In this document: positions 52,774 to 63,647 of the stretch, in pieces | Numbering within the stretch: the first letter of the stretch is position 1 | How the letters are laid out: each line of letters begins with the position of its first letter | Assembly (NCBI GenBank): GCA_963781955.1 | Contig: CAWAHU010000002.1 | Location: 806,001 to 870,000, forward strand | Reading direction: 5' to 3' | Source of the DNA: Bog-473 sp963781955 | Lineage (GTDB): Bacteria > Actinomycetota > Acidimicrobiia > Acidimicrobiales > RAAP-2 | Length of the DNA: 64,000 nt | The notes under the pieces: generated by a model | Told to the model about the DNA's origin: nothing | What the model saw: the letters and a program-made list of their open reading frames with translations, nothing else | The model's database searches: none | Made by a program: the position numbers and the translations under genes

Positions 52774-54444
52774 GTGGACCAGCCTCCCATGGACGACAGC
52801 ACGAAAGCCGCTGGAGCGGTGCTGGAACGGGCGGGCTCGCGCATCGGGAGCCTCTCGCTGCAGGCCGACGCGCTGCGCATCCGGCTCACGCGCCGCGCCA
52901 CGCTCACCGAGCGGGTCCAGGCCACGACGAGCGACCCCGGCGACTGGTCCTGGCTCCGGCGCCCGGCGCTGCTCGGCTTCCTCGCCGTGGTCGCCATCTG
53001 CGTGGGGGCCTCGTTGCCGAGCTCGCCGTTCAAGCTCGAGATGGGCGGCACCTGGTTCTTCGGCGAGAGCAACTGGCCGACCGATGCCTACATGTTGCAG
53101 GGGGTCGTGCTCGTCTACGGCGGCATGATCCTGTTCGTCCGCGTGTGGTTCGGTCTCTACCAGGCCCTGCGGGACCGCCCCGAAGTCCCCATCCGCCAGC
53201 TCTGGTGGGTCCTCGCCCTGTGGCTGGTGCCACTCCTCGTGGTGGCGCCGCTCTTCAGCCGGGACGTGTTCTCCTACGCCGCCCAGGGCGAGCTGATGAG
53301 CCATCACATCAACCCGTACCACTACGGGCCCGGGACCATCGGGTCGGGGCCCTACGTGTCGGGCGTCGACCCCTTGTGGGCGAACACGCCCGCGCCCTAC
53401 GGCCCGCTCTTCCTGATCCTGGCCGGCTGGTCGGCCTCCCTCACCTTCCACCATGCGCTGGCCACCATCGAGCTGCTCCGGCTGCAGTCGGTGGTCGGGG
53501 TGGCTCTCATCGCCTACTGCACGCCCCGGCTGGCTCGCTCGTTCGGACGGAAGCCCGGTCCCGCCTTCGTACTGGCCGTGCTCAACCCGCTGACCTTGTT
53601 GGCGCTCGTCGGGGGAGCGCACAACGACGCCATCATGGTCGGCCTGTTGCTGGCCGGCGTCACGGCGGCCCGCTCGTTCCACCCGGTGTGGGGCGTGGTG
53701 CTCTGCGCGCTAGCGGCCTCCATCAAGGTGCCGGCGGCCATCGGGATCGTCTACGTGGCGTGGGACTGGGCCGGGCCGTTCGCCGACTGGCGGCGGCGGG
53801 CGGTCGCGCTGGCCCGCGCCGGCGTCGTGACCGTGGCGGTGATGGGCGGTCTCTCACTCGTGTCGGGCCTCGGATGGGGCTGGCTCGCCAACCTCGGGAC
53901 GCCCGGTACCGTCCGCTCGTGGATGGCCCCGGCCACCGCGGTGGGGCTCCTCTTCAGCGGCACGGCCCACGTCCTCGGCATCGGGGTGGGCCTCGGCGGG
54001 ATCCTGACGCTGACCCGGGCCATCGGTCTGGTGTCGGCCGCGTGCATCGCGGTGTGGTGCCTGCGTCACCGCGAGCGCATCGGGATCCTGGGCGCCCTGG
54101 GTGCCACCATGATGGCGTTCGTCCTGCTCGGCCCCGTCGTGCAGCCCTGGTACCTGACCTGGGGCATCATCATGGCGGCCTCGGTCGTCAGCGGGCGCTG
54201 GCTCTACGCCGTGCTCGGGCTCTCCATCGTCACCCCCTTCATTGGGCTCACCGGTGGCACCGAGCTGCTCAACGAGCTCGTGCGCACCGACCCGACGCGC
54301 ATGGTCCTCGCCGTGATGGTCCTGTGGGCCGTGGTCATCGTGCCCCTCGGCACCTGGACCACGTCGTGGCGCATCGACCGGTCGCGCCTGGCCGGGATGC
54401 CGGGGCTCGGCCCGCGGGGCGCCGCCCTCGAGTCGTCCTCCTGA
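52774..54444 (+). CDS. MptB-like polyprenyl-phosphomannose-dependent mannosyltransferase
   Basis: This GT-C-fold membrane protein of about 556 residues has a hydrophilic N-terminus of about 70 residues and then a dozen membrane segments. Marks of the MptB/alpha-(1-6)-mannosyltransferase group are LFSRDVFSYAAQGELMSHHI (the acidic loop motif) with NPYHYGPGTIGSGPYVSGVD, LNPLTLLALVGGAHNDAIMV and LGPVVQPWYLTWGIIMA. In mycobacteria such enzymes extend the mannan core of lipomannan outside the membrane. Start uncertain (GTG 52774, or 52711, or ATG 52789); ATG 52669 overlaps the promoter. Specificity is inferred. Confidence 0.82.
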   Translation: MDQPPMDDSTKAAGAVLERAGSRIGSLSLQADALRIRLTRRATLTERVQATTSDPGDWSWLRRPALLGFLAVVAICVGASLPSSPFKLEMGGTWFFGESNWPTDAYMLQGVVLVYGGMILFVRVWFGLYQALRDRPEVPIRQLWWVLALWLVPLLVVAPLFSRDVFSYAAQGELMSHHINPYHYGPGTIGSGPYVSGVDPLWANTPAPYGPLFLILAGWSASLTFHHALATIELLRLQSVVGVALIAYCTPRLARSFGRKPGPAFVLAVLNPLTLLALVGGAHNDAIMVGLLLAGVTAARSFHPVWGVVLCALAASIKVPAAIGIVYVAWDWAGPFADWRRRAVALARAGVVTVAVMGGLSLVSGLGWGWLANLGTPGTVRSWMAPATAVGLLFSGTAHVLGIGVGLGGILTLTRAIGLVSAACIAVWCLRHRERIGILGALGATMMAFVLLGPVVQPWYLTWGIIMAASVVSGRWLYAVLGLSIVTPFIGLTGGTELLNELVRTDPTRMVLAVMVLWAVVIVPLGTWTTSWRIDRSRLAGMPGLGPRGAALESSS

Positions 54445-54456
54445 GCGCCTGACCGT

Positions 54457-54981
54457 TCAGAGCAGGCGCTGGAGCTCGACCACGTCGAGCCACTGGCGGT
54501 GCTTGCGCCCCACCTCGCGCTCCACGCCCACCAGCTCGAACCCGGCGGCCTGGTGGAGGCCGATGGAGCCCTCGTTGTGCCCGGCGATGCGGGCGATCAC
54601 CGAGTGGAACCCGTGCGCGGAGGCCAAGGTGAGCAGCTCGGCCAGCAGGGCCTTCCCGACGCCGTGACCCCGCTGGGCCCGGTCGACGTAGACCGAGTCC
54701 TCGGCCGTGGCCGAGTAGCCCGACCGGTCCCGGAAAGGGGAGAGGGACCCGAAGCCGAGAAGGATCTCGCCCCGGGCCCCGGCCGGGCCCGTCGTGCCCG
54801 CCCCCGGGTCGGCCACGGCGACGACGGCCGGGTGCACCCCGCGGTGCTCGAGGACCCAGGCCTCCTGTTCGGGCAGGGTGCGCGGCACCATGTCGAAGGT
54901 GTTGGTGGTCTCGAGGATCTCCACGTTGTAGATGGTCCGGATGGCGTCGGCGTCGGGAAGCTCGGCCAGTCGGATCCGCAT
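54457..54981 (-). CDS. GNAT family N-acetyltransferase
   Basis: The 174-residue protein is a GNAT acetyltransferase of the phosphinothricin/PAT-like group. It begins IRLAELPDADAIRTIYNVEI and has SVYVDRAQRGHGVGKALLAE, the acetyl-CoA pyrophosphate loop with RGHGVGK, and AGHNEGSIGLHQAAGFELVG, DVVELQRLL at the end. Substrate unknown; relatives acetylate phosphinothricin-like amines or methionine sulfoximine. TACCAT (54993-54988) lies 6 nt before the ATG, consistent with a leaderless mRNA. It is convergent with the MptB-like gene, 12 bp apart. Confidence 0.9.
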   Translation of the reverse strand: MRIRLAELPDADAIRTIYNVEILETTNTFDMVPRTLPEQEAWVLEHRGVHPAVVAVADPGAGTTGPAGARGEILLGFGSLSPFRDRSGYSATAEDSVYVDRAQRGHGVGKALLAELLTLASAHGFHSVIARIAGHNEGSIGLHQAAGFELVGVEREVGRKHRQWLDVVELQRLL

Positions 54982-55089
54982 CCGGCGATGGTACGTTGAC
55001 CCGCGCGAACCAGGTGCCACCCAGGGGCCCGGCGAGCAGCCCGGGTCGAGCCCTGGCTATCATTGACGGTTCGCGGAACCAGCCGCGGC

Positions 55090-55162
55090 GCCCCCTTAGC
55101 TCAGTCGGCAGAGCACAGCCATGGTAAGGCTGGTGTCGTCGGTTCGATTCCGACAGGGGGCT
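55090..55162 (+). tRNA. tRNA-Thr(GGT)
   Basis: This is a 73-nt tRNA with acceptor GCCCCCT/AGGGGGC and anticodon loop ATGGTAA giving GGT. T arm GTCGG-TTCGATT-CCGAC; discriminator T. No CCA. TATCAT (55058-55063) is a likely -10 box 26 nt upstream. tRNA-Met follows 7 bp after it, so they are probably co-transcribed. Confidence 0.97.
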
Positions 55163-55169
55163 CGCCCAT

Positions 55170-55246
55170 GGCGGCGTAGCTCAGTTGGTCAGAGCACACG
55201 GCTCATAATCGTGTTGTCGCGGGTTCGAGTCCCGCCGCCGCTACCA
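55170..55246 (+). tRNA. tRNA-Met(CAT), elongator-type
   Basis: This is a 77-nt tRNA ending in an encoded CCA, unlike the other tRNAs in the window. Acceptor GGCGGCG/CGCCGCT has a G1-U72 pair, so it is not a bacterial initiator (which has a mismatch at 1-72). Anticodon loop CTCATAA gives CAT; an Ile2 tRNA with lysidine cannot be ruled out. T arm CGGG-TTCGAGT-CCCG. Confidence 0.93.
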
Positions 55247-55293
55247 GTCCCGGGCCGGGTGCCCAGGGTGAGAACGACCAGGAAGGATCGGAG

Positions 55294-55458
55294 ATGGCCA
55301 AGAACGAGAAGCGGGTCCAGGTCACGCTGGCCTGCGAGGTCTGCAAGCGGCGTAACTACATCACGACCAAGAACAAGCTGAACGACCGCGAGCGGATCGA
55401 GATGAAGAAGTACTGCCGCTGGGATCGCCAGCACACCCTCCACAAGGAGACCCGCTGA
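55294..55458 (+). CDS. rpmG: 50S ribosomal protein L33
   Basis: The 54-residue protein is bL33: AKNEKRVQVTLACEVCKRRN, then YITTKNKLNDRERIEMKKYC and HTLHKETR. The first zinc pair CEVC is present but the second is only a single Cys followed by RWD instead of CPxC, so it is a zinc-deficient (C-minus type) form. GGAAGGATCGGAG precedes the ATG. It lies between tRNA-Met and tRNA-Trp, the usual place upstream of secE-nusG. Confidence 0.96.
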   Translation: MAKNEKRVQVTLACEVCKRRNYITTKNKLNDRERIEMKKYCRWDRQHTLHKETR

Positions 55459-55552
55459 GCCAGGCCCAGCCCGCCGGTGCTACTCTGGCGGGCCGATCCC
55501 CAGGTCAGGGGGAAGAACCACCTGCGTGAGGGAAACCGAAGGCACCCCACCG

Positions 55553-55625
55553 AGGGCAGTAGCTCAACTGGAAGAGCACCGGTCTCCAAAACCGGCGGTT
55601 GGGGGTTCGAGTCCCTCCTGCCCTG
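55553..55625 (+). tRNA. tRNA-Trp(CCA)
   Basis: This is a 73-nt tRNA with acceptor AGGGCAG/CTGCCCT and anticodon loop CTCCAAA giving CCA. Discriminator G. No encoded CCA tail. TACTCT (55481-55486) is a possible -10. tRNA-Trp just upstream of secE-nusG is a conserved bacterial arrangement. Confidence 0.97.
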
Positions 55626-55670
55626 CCCGGACCGATTCACCCGAGAGACGAACGTTGTGAGACGAGAGCC

Positions 55671-55994
55671 GTGAACCGCGAGACGAAGCGCATGATGCAG
55701 CGCCAGGGCCAGATGGAGGCCGACGGGTCCCCGTCCTCCCGGCGCGCGCCCGCAGGAGCGGCCGCCAGGACGCCGCGGCAGCAGAAGGGCGGCGCCCCGG
55801 TGCGCCGGCGGTCGACGCCGGTGCAGTTCATGCGGGAGGTGCGCGACGAGATGCGCCAGGTCGCCTGGCCGTCCCGCGCCGAGCTCATCAACTACACGTC
55901 GGTCGTCCTCACCACACTGGTGCTGATGATCGGCCTGATCTTCGTCCTCAACCTCGCCTTCGGGAAGCTGATCACGCTTCTCTTCACGAAGTAG
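55671..55994 (+). CDS. secE: Preprotein translocase subunit SecE
   Basis: SecE is the small essential subunit of the SecYEG channel. The 107-residue form has a basic, Arg/Gln-rich N-terminal region of about 45 residues and the single-helix core: FMREVRDEMRQVAWPSRAEL then a membrane helix VVLTTLVLMIGLIFVLNLAF. The start is uncertain. GTG 55671 overlaps a six-codon upstream frame (55657-55674) as GTGA; later in-frame ATGs at 55692 and 55695 are possible. nusG follows after 6 bp. Confidence 0.93.
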   Translation: MNRETKRMMQRQGQMEADGSPSSRRAPAGAAARTPRQQKGGAPVRRRSTPVQFMREVRDEMRQVAWPSRAELINYTSVVLTTLVLMIGLIFVLNLAFGKLITLLFTK

Positions 55995-56000
55995 GCCCTT

Positions 56001-56972
56001 ATGAGCGACATGACGCACACACAGGCAGAGTCCGCCCTCGCGGGTGGCGACGAGGAAGACGTGGCCGAAGCGGTCGAGGCCGAACGCGGCGAGACCGAGG
56101 CTGCACCCGAGGAGGCGGCAATGACCACGGCGTCGGTGGACGACGTGCTCGACGAGGCTGCGGCCGAGGACGAGGCCGCGCTCGAGGCCCTCGCCGAGGA
56201 CGCCGTCGTCGAGGAGGTGGCGGCGGAGATCGCCGAAGTGGTGGCCGAGGAAGTCGCACAGGAGATCGTCGAGGAGATTGTGGAAGAGATCGTCGAGGAA
56301 GCCGTGCTCGATGCCATCGACGAGGCCGTCGCCGAGGAGGCCGCCGAGGAGGTCGAGCTCGGCGGCTGGGTGAAGGGCGAGGGGGACGAGGAGGAGGAGA
56401 TCGTCCCCGTCGAGAGCCCCTACGACCGCCCCGGTCGCTGGTACGTGGTGCACACCTACTCGGGCTACGAGAACAAGGTGCGCTCGAACATGGGCAACGT
56501 GGTCGCCTCGCGGGGCATCGAGGACCGCGTCTTCGAGGTCGTCATCCCGATGGAGGACGTCGACGAGTTCAAGGGCGGCAAGAAGGTCACGGTCCAGAAG
56601 AAGGTGTTCCCGGGCTACCTCCTCGTGCGCTGTGAGCTCGACGACGACACGTGGGGCGCCATCCGCAACACCCCGGGTGTGACCGGCTTCGTCGGCCCGG
56701 GCACCAAGCCGACGCCACTGTCGCGCCGCGAGGTCGAGAACATCCTGCAGGTGAAGCCCGAGGGCGGGACTGGCGGCGCCCCCAAGCGCACCCGGGCCCG
56801 CCTCGAGTACGAGGTCAACGAGACGGTCCGGGTCAAGGAAGGTCCCTTCGCCGACTTCTCGGGCCAGATCTCGGAGATCAACGAGGACCAGCTCAAGCTC
56901 AAGGTGCTGGTCAACATCTTCGGCCGGGAGACGCCGGTCGAGCTCGAGTTCAGCCAGGTGGCCAAGCTCTAA
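56001..56972 (+). CDS. nusG: Transcription termination/antitermination protein NusG with long acidic N-terminus
   Basis: NusG binds RNA polymerase and links it to Rho or the ribosome. The conserved NGN domain starts near residue 147 (GRWYVVHTYSGYENKVRSNM) and includes VFPGYLLVRCELDDDTWGAI and NTPGVTGFVGPGTKPTPL. The KOW domain follows (VRVKEGPFADFSGQISEINE, DQLKLKVLVNIFGRETPVEL). The total is 323 residues against about 180 in Escherichia coli. The excess is a 140-residue N-terminal tail almost wholly of Glu, Asp, Ala and Val (repeats such as EIVEEIVEEIVEEAV). It probably forms a long acidic helix or is disordered. Acidic N-terminal tails occur on other actinobacterial NusG proteins but this one is long. 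Confidence 0.95.
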   Translation: MSDMTHTQAESALAGGDEEDVAEAVEAERGETEAAPEEAAMTTASVDDVLDEAAAEDEAALEALAEDAVVEEVAAEIAEVVAEEVAQEIVEEIVEEIVEEAVLDAIDEAVAEEAAEEVELGGWVKGEGDEEEEIVPVESPYDRPGRWYVVHTYSGYENKVRSNMGNVVASRGIEDRVFEVVIPMEDVDEFKGGKKVTVQKKVFPGYLLVRCELDDDTWGAIRNTPGVTGFVGPGTKPTPLSRREVENILQVKPEGGTGGAPKRTRARLEYEVNETVRVKEGPFADFSGQISEINEDQLKLKVLVNIFGRETPVELEFSQVAKL

Positions 56973-57016
56973 CAGGGCGCCCCACCCCGAAGAAGACGAA
57001 ACAAGGAGACCTGAGA

Positions 57017-57448
57017 ATGGCGCCGAAGAAGAAGGTGCTCGTCGTGGTGAAGATCCAGCTCGAAGCCGGGTCCGCCACGCCCGCGCCCCCGGTCGGTACG
57101 GCACTGGGCCCCCACGGGGTCCAGACCATGGAGTTCTGCAAGCAGTACAACGCGGCCACCGAGAGCATGCGGGGCCAGGTGGTGCCGGTGGACATCACCA
57201 TCTACGAGGACCGCAGCTTCAGCTTCGTGCTGAAGACGTCGCCCACGCCCGTCCTGCTCCGTCAGGCGGCGGGGCTCGACAAGGGTGCCGCGACCACCGG
57301 TCGCGAGCAGGTCGGGACCATCACCGAGGCCCAGCTGGCCGAGATCGCCACGGCCAAGCTCAAGGATCTCAACACGAGGGACCTCGAGGCGGCCAAGAAG
57401 CAGGTGGCCGGCACGGCGCGCTCGATGGGCATCAAGGTCGCCGGCTAG
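57017..57448 (+). CDS. rplK: 50S ribosomal protein L11
   Basis: The 143-residue product is uL11, which forms the GTPase-associated stalk base with 23S rRNA. It contains KIQLEAGSATPAPPVGTALG, PHGVQTMEFCKQYNAAT, VVPVDITIYEDRSFSFVLKT and the C-terminal RNA-binding DLNTRDLEAAKKQVAGTARS. Its last 19 bases (57427-57445) are duplicated at 57461-57479 in the rplK-rplA gap. AAGGAGACCTGAGA precedes the ATG. Confidence 0.97.
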   Translation: MAPKKKVLVVVKIQLEAGSATPAPPVGTALGPHGVQTMEFCKQYNAATESMRGQVVPVDITIYEDRSFSFVLKTSPTPVLLRQAAGLDKGAATTGREQVGTITEAQLAEIATAKLKDLNTRDLEAAKKQVAGTARSMGIKVAG

Positions 57449-57479
57449 TCCGGCGACCGAGGGCATCAAGGTCGCCGGC
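57427..57479 (+). repeat. 19-bp duplication flanking the rplK stop codon
   Basis: GGGCATCAAGGTCGCCGGC occurs at 57427-57445 (last rplK codons) and again at 57461-57479, 34 bp later, with the stop TAG between. In the second copy it is untranslated and sits just upstream of the rplA ribosome-binding site. Confidence 0.95.
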
Positions 57480-57503
57480 GAGCCCGGCGCAGAGGAGAGA
57501 CGA

Positions 57504-58226
57504 ATGGCCCAGCACGGCAAGAAGTACAAGGAGAGCCTGAACCAGGTCGACCGCGAGGCGCTCTACGGCGTCCCCGAGGCCGTCGACCTGGCCAAGTCGC
57601 TGGCGCGCGCCAAGTTCGACGAGACCGTCGAGCTGGCCGTCCGCCTGGGCGTCGACCCCCGCAAGGCCGACCAGATCGTCCGGGGCACGCTGTCGCTGCC
57701 CGAGGGCACCGGGCGCACCGAGCGCGTGGCCGTGTTCGCCGCGGGTGAGGCCGCGGCCGAGGCCCGTGCCGCGGGCGCCGACGTGGTGGGCGCGGACGAC
57801 CTGGTGGCCAAGGTCAACGGCGGGTTCCTGGAGTTCGACGTGGCCATCGCCACGCCCGACCTCATGGGCCAGGTGGGAACGCTGGGCCGGGTGCTCGGCC
57901 CCCGCGGCCTCATGCCCAACCCCAAGACGGGCACGGTGACCACCGACGTCGGCAAGGCCGTGTCGGAGTTCAAGGGCGGCCGGGTGGAGTACCGCACCGA
58001 CAAGGTGGGCAACGTGCACATCCGGGTCGGCAAGGCGTCCTTCACCCGTGACCAGCTGGTGACCAACATCCGGGCCGTCGTCGACGAGCTCCAGCGGGCC
58101 AAGCCGGCGGCCGCCAAGGGGCGGTACTTCAACTCCATCACGGTGTCGACGACGATGGGCCCCGGGATCCGCATCGACCCGGCCAGGGCTCGCTTGGTCG
58201 ACGAGGAGCTCGCCGTCTCGGCCTGA
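57504..58226 (+). CDS. rplA: 50S ribosomal protein L1
   Basis: The 240-residue uL1 binds 23S rRNA at the L1 stalk and can repress its own mRNA. It has GKKYKESLNQVDREALYGVP, KFDETVELAVRLGVDPRKAD, LMGQVGTLGRVLGPRGLMPN-PKTGTVT and FKGGRVEYRTDKVGNVHIRV. GAGGAGAG precedes the ATG. The 19-bp copy of the rplK end occurs 25 bp before the start. Confidence 0.97.
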   Translation: MAQHGKKYKESLNQVDREALYGVPEAVDLAKSLARAKFDETVELAVRLGVDPRKADQIVRGTLSLPEGTGRTERVAVFAAGEAAAEARAAGADVVGADDLVAKVNGGFLEFDVAIATPDLMGQVGTLGRVLGPRGLMPNPKTGTVTTDVGKAVSEFKGGRVEYRTDKVGNVHIRVGKASFTRDQLVTNIRAVVDELQRAKPAAAKGRYFNSITVSTTMGPGIRIDPARARLVDEELAVSA

Positions 58227-58265
58227 GCCGCTCGGGCCCGGTGGGACCTGGACCACGAGCCGTAC

Positions 58266-58271
58266 TACGCT
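58266..58271 (+). promoter_or_regulatory. Possible -10 box of the rplJL operon
   Basis: TACGCT about 200 bp before rplJ is positioned to start the L10 leader transcript. The -35 candidate TGGGAC (58242-58247) is weak. Confidence 0.4.
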
Positions 58272-58289
58272 GTCCCGCACAGCCCGCCA

Positions 58290-58474
58290 CCCCGGTGGTC
58301 GGGCACCGAATCCGATTCGCCAGAGACCTCCGGTGCACCCCAAGGGTGCCGAAGCGGCCCACCGGGCCGGCCTGACGAGGCGACACCGTGCACGCCGGAC
58401 GTCTCCGGCCTGCGCCGTCGCACGCCAGAGGTTCCTGGCCCGCACCCGGGCCGGACGCCCGGTGGAGGCAACCG
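58290..58474 (+). promoter_or_regulatory. Ribosomal protein L10 leader region
   Basis: The long (248 bp) rplA-rplJ gap is where bacterial L10 leaders lie. It contains several GC helices and CCGAAGCGG...CTGACGAGG segments that resemble the kink-turn in L10-binding leaders. Autoregulation by the L10(L12) complex is inferred from family knowledge; a covariance search would settle it. Confidence 0.5.
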
Positions 58475-59215
58475 ATGGCATCGCAGAACGCAGCACGGGC
58501 GCACAAGGTCGAGGTGGTGGAGGAGGTCAAGACGCGCATCGGCGCCGCCTCGGCCTCCATCGTCACCGAGTACCGCGGCCTCACCGTGACCGAACTCGCC
58601 GAGCTGCGTGCTGCTCTGGCCGCGGCCGGCGGCGACTACAAGATCTTCAAGAACACCCTGGTCCGGCGGGCCATCGACGGCGGGGAGTACCAGCCGTTGT
58701 CGGAGTACCTGACCGGCCCGACCGCGCTCACCTTCGTCGAGGGCGACATCAGCGGCGTGGCCAAGGCGCTGCGCGACTTCGCCCGCTCCAACCCGCTCCT
58801 CGTGATCAAGGGCGGGCTGGCCGACGGGTCGCTCCTGTCCACATCGGATCTCGAGGCACTGGCCGACCTGCCGCCGCGCGATGTCCTCCTGGCTCGACTG
58901 GCCGGTGCCATGGCCGCCCCCATGCAACAGATGGCCGGCCTGCTCCAGGCGCTGCCGCGCAACTTGGCCTACGGCATCGCGGCACTGCGCGACCAGCGCG
59001 TGGCGGCGGGTGAGGGCGACGAAGCGCCAGCAGAGATCGGGGCCCTGCCCGAGGCAGAGGCACAGACCGAGGCCCCGGCCGAGGCAGAAGTACAGACCGC
59101 GGCCCCGGCCGAGGCAGAAGTACAGACCGAGGTCCCGGCCGAGGCAGCCGGGGAGCAGCCGGCGGAGGCCGCCGCGGAGACCGAGGGCGGTACCGAGGCG
59201 GCGGCAGCCGACTGA
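58475..59215 (+). CDS. rplJ: 50S ribosomal protein L10 with acidic C-terminal repeats
   Basis: uL10 anchors L7/L12 to the ribosome. The core (residues 1-175) contains KVEVVEEVKTRIGAASASIV, TEYRGLTVTELAELRAALAA, DYKIFKNTLVRRAIDG and LARLAGAMAAPMQQMAGLLQ. About 70 further residues are acidic and Ala/Pro-rich, with three 10-residue repeats (EAEAQTEAPA, EAEVQTAAPA, EAEVQTEVPA) encoded by 30-bp units at 59051-59140. Standard L10 is about 165-180 residues. GGAGG is 6 nt before ATG 58475. Confidence 0.95.
   Translation: MASQNAARAHKVEVVEEVKTRIGAASASIVTEYRGLTVTELAELRAALAAAGGDYKIFKNTLVRRAIDGGEYQPLSEYLTGPTALTFVEGDISGVAKALRDFARSNPLLVIKGGLADGSLLSTSDLEALADLPPRDVLLARLAGAMAAPMQQMAGLLQALPRNLAYGIAALRDQRVAAGEGDEAPAEIGALPEAEAQTEAPAEAEVQTAAPAEAEVQTEVPAEAAGEQPAEAAAETEGGTEAAAAD
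59051..59140 (+). repeat. Three 30-bp units at the rplJ 3' end
   Basis: Units at 59051, 59081 and 59111 differ at only a few positions (core GAGGCAGAAGTACAGACCG). They encode the acidic decapeptide repeats of L10. Confidence 0.95.
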
Positions 59216-59301
59216 CCCCTCCGGCGACCGCACCGGCAGAGACCAGAACACCCACGAAGACCTCAGGAAAGACCGAAGGAAGAGAAAGGAAGGCCAGGCA
59301 G

Positions 59302-59697
59302 ATGGCAACCCTGACCAAGGAAGAGATCCTCGACGGCATCGCCGAGCTCTCGGTGATCCAGCTGAGCGAGCTGCTCAAGGAGTTCGAGGAGCGCTTCGGC
59401 GTGACGGCGGCGGCTCCGGTGGCGGTGGCCGCCGCGGCGGCCCCCGCGGCAGGTGGCGGCGAGGCCGGCGGCGCGGAGGAGGAGAAGTCGGAGTTCGACG
59501 TCATCCTGACCGCCGCCGGCGACAAGAAGATCCAGGTCATCAAGGAGGTTCGGGCCCTGACGAGCCTCGGGCTCAAGGAGGCCAAGGACCTCGTCGAGTC
59601 GGCGCCCAAGCCGGTGATCGAGAAGGCGAGCAAGGAGGACGCGGAGAAGGCGAAGGCCGCCCTCGAGGAGGCCGGAGCCAGCGTCGAGGTCAAGTAG
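59302..59697 (+). CDS. rplL: 50S ribosomal protein L7/L12
   Basis: The 131-residue stalk protein recruits translational GTPases. It has ILDGIAELSVIQLSELLKEF (N-terminal dimer domain), an Ala/Gly hinge (VAVAAAAAPAAGGGEAGG) and the C-terminal domain EKSEFDVILTAAGDKKIQVI, KEVRALTSLGLKEAKDLVES. A hairpin CCCGGC-TCGGG-GCCGGG (59699-59715) directly follows the stop and may attenuate read-through into rpoB. Confidence 0.97.
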   Translation: MATLTKEEILDGIAELSVIQLSELLKEFEERFGVTAAAPVAVAAAAAPAAGGGEAGGAEEEKSEFDVILTAAGDKKIQVIKEVRALTSLGLKEAKDLVESAPKPVIEKASKEDAEKAKAALEEAGASVEVK

Positions 59698-59698
59698 T

Positions 59699-59715
59699 CC
59701 CGGCTCGGGGCCGGG
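59699..59715 (+). terminator. Possible attenuator hairpin after rplL
   Basis: A 6-bp GC stem (CCCGGC/GCCGGG) with a 5-nt loop immediately after the rplL stop, followed by TGGGCGTCTGTC rather than a U-tract. Partial termination between rplL and rpoB is common in bacteria. Confidence 0.35.
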
Positions 59716-59752
59716 TGGGCGTCTGTCGCCCCCCGGCCTGCCGGCAGGATCC

Positions 59753-59781
59753 TTGACGTGGGGGGACGGCTTCCCTACCCT
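59753..59781 (+). promoter_or_regulatory. rpoB promoter P1
   Basis: TTGACG (59753-59758), 17-bp spacer, TACCCT (59776-59781). This is the best sigma-70-type match in the window. It gives an rpoB leader of about 270 nt. Confidence 0.75.
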
Positions 59782-59828
59782 GTCGGGGCACCCCGGGCGG
59801 AGCCCGTCGGGCCGTCGCGGCCGAGGGG

Positions 59829-59857
59829 TTGTAACCAGGCACGTCCCACGATAAGAT
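59829..59857 (+). promoter_or_regulatory. rpoB promoter P2
   Basis: TTGTAA (59829-59834), 17-bp spacer, TAAGAT (59852-59857). It is 76 bp downstream of P1, giving a leader of about 190 nt. Confidence 0.7.
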
Positions 59858-60056
59858 ACCTGGTTGCCGTGCGTCCCCCTGTGTCTGATCCCGTAATTCC
59901 GGCGGGTCAGCGCGCGCCCTCGCGACCTTGAACACCCGTTTCACCCGTCCCGTCCCGACCCGTCCAGTCCGTCCGTCCCGACCACAAAACGTCCTGATCG
60001 CAGTACCCGCCCCACCGCCCCTGCTCGCCGTATTCTCACCTGGGAGGAGTTGACCG
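59858..60056 (+). other. Long rpoB leader region
   Basis: About 200 bp separate promoter P2 from rpoB. No gene is visible. The middle is a pyrimidine-rich CCGTC/CCGAC repeat tract (59940-59985, units such as CCCGTCC). GGGAGGAG (60042-60049) is the ribosome-binding site. Confidence 0.6.

Positions 60057-63646
<3,590 letters not shown>

Positions 63647-63647
<1 letters not shown>

Noticed and set aside
55170..55246. Initiator tRNA-Met
   Set aside because: Positions 1 and 72 form a G-U pair and the anticodon stem lacks the three G-C pairs of initiators.
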